IMG/VR virus record: IMGVR_UViG_3300026097_000876
Span: 124,001 to 188,000 of that record
Reading direction: 5' to 3' (one strand)
Source: a virus
DNA: 64,000 nt
Each line of letters starts with the position of its first letter. The stretch's first letter is position 1. Below are positions 61,517-64,000 of this stretch, piece after piece. The notes under the pieces were generated by a model. It made no database searches, had not been told where the DNA came from, and worked only from the letters and a program-made list of their open reading frames with translations. Position numbers and translations under genes: made by a program.

Positions 61517-61545
61517 AGTATAACTAGTTTTTGTGTGTAAGTCAA
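61517..61545 (-). promoter_or_regulatory. Sigma-70-type promoter for gp47/gp46
   Basis: On the minus strand TTGACT, a 17-base spacer and TATACT, 5/6 matches to each hexamer. The -35 lies within the last codons of gp55 and the -10 is in the short gap, about 24 bases before the gp47 start. Confidence 0.75.
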
Positions 61546-62381
61546 GAATTTTTTTTGGTCTGTTGATCGTTACGCTCAACTTCTCTTTCCCACTGACCCT
61601 GTTGTTGTCTAGTAAAGCTAGGTGTTAAGTCGTTCATTTCAAGAATATCGTCTCGAATGTTTTGATTACGTTTTTCAATGTTAATGACACGTACAAAACT
61701 ATTTGTAACTGCGGCTGTATAGTATGCAAACGGATTTTGTGACTTAGATTCGTCAAACTGTAAGCCAATTTGTGCTAATTGTAGTATAGCTTGTCCACGC
61801 ATTTCATCATTGTAAGTGTAACCACGTACATTGCCTCTAGTAGCATATCGATCGCATAACTTCATCCACATTGTAGCAAGTTTGTCGGTTGACTTTCCGT
61901 GATTCAAACTAAAGTAACCGTTCGACATACCACCCTTCCAGTGACTTTTTCCTACACACTCTAGCTCGTCACTTTCAGTGTTAAATTTATAGTGTTGAAA
62001 CGGAGGAAAATTTAATTTTACTCTCGTATCAGCAACAGTCTTAGGATTTTTCTTGCGTCCTGGCTCTTCTGGAATGTGATCAAACGTCATAATTCGAAAG
62101 ATAAGTTCGTCTTTCGAAATCTTTTTGTAATCAACTTCGTACTCGGCAAGTTTTACTTTCAGACCTTCGGCTTTTGCAGCTTCAAACCGTTGTTGTTGTA
62201 GCCTTTTAGCTTTGTTACGTTTTGCTTCTGCAATAGTTCTAACGTTAATTTTTTCAACATCTGGTAAAATAATATCGTACTGATGATACTCTTTATCGAT
62301 ATAACTACAAAACGTATTTTTTGATCTGTGTATTTCTTTTAATATATCTTTATTATTAAGATAGTTAACTCTTTTAGTCAT
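61542..62381 (-). CDS. gp55: Late-promoter sigma factor gp55
   Basis: 279 aa, larger than T4 gp55 (185 aa). The C-terminal half carries the family core: LATMWMKLCDRYATRGNVRGYTYNDEMRGQAILQL, FDESKSQNPFAYYTAAVTNSFVRVI and NIEKRNQNIRDDILEM, corresponding to sigma region 2-like sequences. The N-terminal ~120 residues are extra, basic and unrecognised. It directs host RNA polymerase to TATAAATA-type late promoters; thirteen such boxes are seen in this window. Preceded by a consensus sigma-70 promoter, so it is made from host-type transcription. Confidence 0.93.
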   Translation of the reverse strand: MTKRVNYLNNKDILKEIHRSKNTFCSYIDKEYHQYDIILPDVEKINVRTIAEAKRNKAKRLQQQRFEAAKAEGLKVKLAEYEVDYKKISKDELIFRIMTFDHIPEEPGRKKNPKTVADTRVKLNFPPFQHYKFNTESDELECVGKSHWKGGMSNGYFSLNHGKSTDKLATMWMKLCDRYATRGNVRGYTYNDEMRGQAILQLAQIGLQFDESKSQNPFAYYTAAVTNSFVRVINIEKRNQNIRDDILEMNDLTPSFTRQQQGQWEREVERNDQQTKKNS

Positions 62382-62403
62382 GATTTCTCCAGGTTATATC
62401 CAT

Positions 62404-62432
62404 ATTATAAACTATGCACATAACTTTGTCAA
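62404..62432 (-). promoter_or_regulatory. Consensus sigma-70 promoter for gp55
   Basis: On the minus strand TTGACA, a 17-base spacer and TATAAT: all twelve consensus bases match. It lies 23 bases before the gp55 start, with Shine-Dalgarno TGGAG in between. The -35 shares its edge with the plus-strand late box at 62432-62439. Confidence 0.9.
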
Positions 62433-62439
62433 CTAAATA
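62432..62439 (+). promoter_or_regulatory. Late promoter box ACTAAATA for the baseplate operon
   Basis: ACTAAATA on the plus strand, 22 bases before the gene at 62462, with Shine-Dalgarno ATAGGAG between. It abuts the -35 of the gp55 promoter on the other strand, so late and early transcription may interfere. Confidence 0.5.
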
Positions 62440-62461
62440 ATGTATAGGAGACAACATAGCT

Positions 62462-63349
62462 ATGGCAAAAAATTGGAACAATGGTCGCATTGTAGCAGAC
62501 AAAGTTGTACGAGCAACAGGTGCAGCTGGACAAAGTATAGCCGCAGGCGGCATTCCTGATATAGCGTCCAACATTCCAAAAAATGTAAAAGACATTGGAC
62601 AGAAAGTGTTCAGTGGAATAGAAGGAGCATCTGGAAATTTTATGAGCGCACTTCGCGGAAAAAATTTACCAGGGCAAATAACTTCCGGTCCAACAGCAAC
62701 AGCTTCTTTTTCTTCAGCAAATGTAGAAGAAAAAGACTGGCGTGTTTCGTTAAGTTTGCCAGCGGGTGTTGTTGCATATAATGAATCTGAACTTTTAGAA
62801 CCTCTTAAGAGTACAGGCAATCGAATGGTTTTCCCCTTCACTCCAACAATCATTATTCAGCATAGTGCAAATTATAATTCTTCTGCACCGATACATAATA
62901 ATTATCCTTTTTTCTCTTATCAAAACTCACAAGTGAACGAATTAGTTATTACAGGACAATTTTTTGTACAAAACTCGTTAGAAGCAAAATATTGGACATC
63001 GTGCTTACATTATTTAAGATCAGTAACTAAAATGGATTTTGGCGAAGGCAGTAATCCAGGTGCTCCGCCGCCTATTGTAAAACTAAATGGTTACGGAGAC
63101 TATGTGTTTAATAATGTTCCTGTAATAATTACAACATTTACTGTAGATATGCCTAACGAAGTAGATTATATTGCAACCGGAATAAATTCAGAAACTGGTA
63201 ATCCTGCAGACAGTAGAAACATAAGCTGGGCTCCTGCAGAATCGCAATTTAGTGTTAGCGTCCAGCCAATTTATAGCAGAAGTAAACAAACAGTATTCAA
63301 CTACGATAACTTTATTAAAGGCAATGATATCGGCCAAGGATATATTTAA
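62462..63349 (+). CDS. Baseplate tail-tube-junction protein (gp48-like; gp54 alternative)
   Basis: 295 aa. The N-terminal Gly/Ala-rich segment (AAGQSIAAGGIPDIASNIPKN) precedes a globular part: GNRMVFPFTPTIIIQHSANYNS, YPFFSYQNSQVNELVITGQFF, AKYWTSCLHYLRSVTKMDFG and FTVDMPNEVDYI. These strings are those of the cyanophage-type gp48 baseplate protein, at the junction of baseplate and tail tube. gp54 has a similar place and cannot be excluded. It starts the plus-strand late operon, one base overlapping gp53, and an adjacent gp53 gene fits a baseplate cluster. Confidence 0.75.
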   Translation: MAKNWNNGRIVADKVVRATGAAGQSIAAGGIPDIASNIPKNVKDIGQKVFSGIEGASGNFMSALRGKNLPGQITSGPTATASFSSANVEEKDWRVSLSLPAGVVAYNESELLEPLKSTGNRMVFPFTPTIIIQHSANYNSSAPIHNNYPFFSYQNSQVNELVITGQFFVQNSLEAKYWTSCLHYLRSVTKMDFGEGSNPGAPPPIVKLNGYGDYVFNNVPVIITTFTVDMPNEVDYIATGINSETGNPADSRNISWAPAESQFSVSVQPIYSRSKQTVFNYDNFIKGNDIGQGYI

Positions 63350-63639
63350 TGGCAAACGGACCCTACGATAAAACTAAACTTGATAGTAATGGATCACTAG
63401 GATATTTTAGAATACGTCCAGTACCAGCATACACTGATGACCCATTATATACTGTAGAACCTCAATACACCCATAGACCAGATCTTTTAGCATATGACCT
63501 ATATGGCGATCAAAGTCTTTGGTGGGTATTTGCACAAAGAAATTTAAATGTAATTGAAGATCCAATATATGATTTAGTTCCAGGAAAACAAATTTATCTT
63601 CCCAATGCCGAACGAATCAAACAAGATTTAGGAGAATAA
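63349..63639 (+). CDS. gp53: Baseplate wedge protein gp53-like
   Basis: 96 aa. YFRIRPVPAYTDDPLYTVEPQYTHRPDLLAYDLYGDQSLWWVFAQRN and PGKQIYLPN match the conserved gp53 core (PF11246-type), including the short LysM-like Y..DLYG...LWWVFA segment. It is about half the length of T4 gp53 (196 aa), as in other marine relatives. gp53 joins wedges into the baseplate ring. Start overlaps the preceding stop (TAATGG). Confidence 0.88.
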   Translation: MANGPYDKTKLDSNGSLGYFRIRPVPAYTDDPLYTVEPQYTHRPDLLAYDLYGDQSLWWVFAQRNLNVIEDPIYDLVPGKQIYLPNAERIKQDLGE

Positions 63640-63641
63640 CT

Positions 63642-64000
63642 GTGCCATATGTTTTTCCGTTAGGCACTGCATTAAAAAAAGATCCAGTAACTGGCAAGTT
63701 GTTAGGAGGAAAATATATACCTCCTAGTGACGAGGATGAAACATCTGAAGTTGAAGGCGATCCTGAAGCTGCAAAAGCTGTATTAAATGGATTAGGACTG
63801 CCTTGGATGTCTACAATGATAGATCAAGCCCAAGCCGGACAAAATCCTTTAAGTTCTAATGTATCTATTCTTGCAGAAAACTCTGTTGTAGATACATTGT
63901 CTACAGCAACTATCGGATCTGCTTCGAACATTATTACCTCTGACGACGCAGGACTTATAACAGAAAGAGAAACAACGGCACTACCACTAACTAACGAATT
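63642..64000 (+). CDS. Protein of unknown function, 3'-partial, GTG start
   Basis: The open frame begins at GTG 63642 with TTAGGAG just upstream and runs off the end of the window (119 codons visible); a nearby ATG at 63649 is in a frame that stops at once. The N-terminus PYVFPLGTALKKDPVTGKLLGGKYIPPSDEDE is followed by VLNGLGLPWMSTMIDQAQAGQNPL. Position after gp53 suggests another baseplate protein; family not recognised. Confidence 0.7.
   Translation, partial: MPYVFPLGTALKKDPVTGKLLGGKYIPPSDEDETSEVEGDPEAAKAVLNGLGLPWMSTMIDQAQAGQNPLSSNVSILAENSVVDTLSTATIGSASNIITSDDAGLITERETTALPLTNE

Noticed and set aside
62374-62853. 159-aa open frame on the minus strand
   Set aside because: It is antisense to the gp48-like baseplate gene and overlaps the gp55 promoter region; no motif.
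1-64000. tRNA genes, CRISPR arrays, insertion sequences and integrase
   Set aside because: None seen: no cloverleaf-like sequence with a recognisable T-arm in the gaps, no regular short repeats with spacers, and no transposase or integrase motifs.

Overview
This window is part of the genome of a T4-like (Tevenvirinae-type) contractile-tailed phage, most probably marine. The evidence is a complete T4-style head module (portal gp20, a gp67-like core protein, prohead protease gp21, scaffold gp22, major capsid gp23), gp26, gp48/gp53-type baseplate proteins, the gp46/gp47 recombination nuclease and the late sigma factor gp55. The DNA is AT-rich. The very large multidomain virion proteins and the tryptophan-halogenase, carbamoyltransferase and 2OG-oxygenase genes resemble those of cyanophage- and pelagiphage-type myoviruses. 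No photosynthesis gene, tRNA, integrase, CRISPR array or insertion sequence was seen, so the host cannot be fixed from this window.

Layout. 1-3740 (+): a tightly overlapping operon of a tryptophan halogenase (5' end outside the window), an HldE-like heptose kinase/nucleotidyltransferase, an HldD-like ADP-heptose epimerase and a cupin. It converges on the next region at a hairpin whose loop holds both stop codons. 3737-12246 (-): a giant virion protein and three smaller ones, one ending in a cupredoxin domain. 12300-21315 (-): ten genes with overlaps or gaps of a few bases, behind a perfect late-promoter box. They encode a GmhB-like phosphatase, an SGNH-like protein, a second halogenase, several 2OG-oxygenase-fold proteins, a carbamoyltransferase and a GT9 (heptosyltransferase-like) enzyme. 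21438-25602 (-): a tail-assembly-chaperone-like protein, three tandem cysteine/glycine-rich paralogues and small virion proteins. 25636-46385 (-): two pairs of giant tandem paralogues and small virion proteins. 46554-55287 (-): head module plus a probable tape measure. 55362-56491 (+): gp26, followed by a -1-frame extension reached through a convincing frameshift site. 56496-57227 (-): a candidate internal head protein. 57228-57803: gene-free and rich in inverted repeats. 57804-62381 (-): GIY-YIG-like protein, gp46, gp47 and gp55. 62462-64000 (+): baseplate genes.

How it fits together. Thirteen boxes ending in TAAATA precede head, tail, baseplate and decoration transcription units, while gp55 and gp47 have host-type sigma-70 promoters. 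This is the T4 logic: host-type transcription makes gp55, and gp55 then drives the late genes. The decoration cassette carries a late box, so its enzymes are made together with the virion. HldE, HldD and GmhB cover most of the ADP-heptose pathway (no GmhA seen), and the GT9 enzyme could use the product. Together with halogenases, oxygenases and a carbamoyltransferase this suggests covalent decoration of virion proteins or of the cell surface during assembly; that role is inference.
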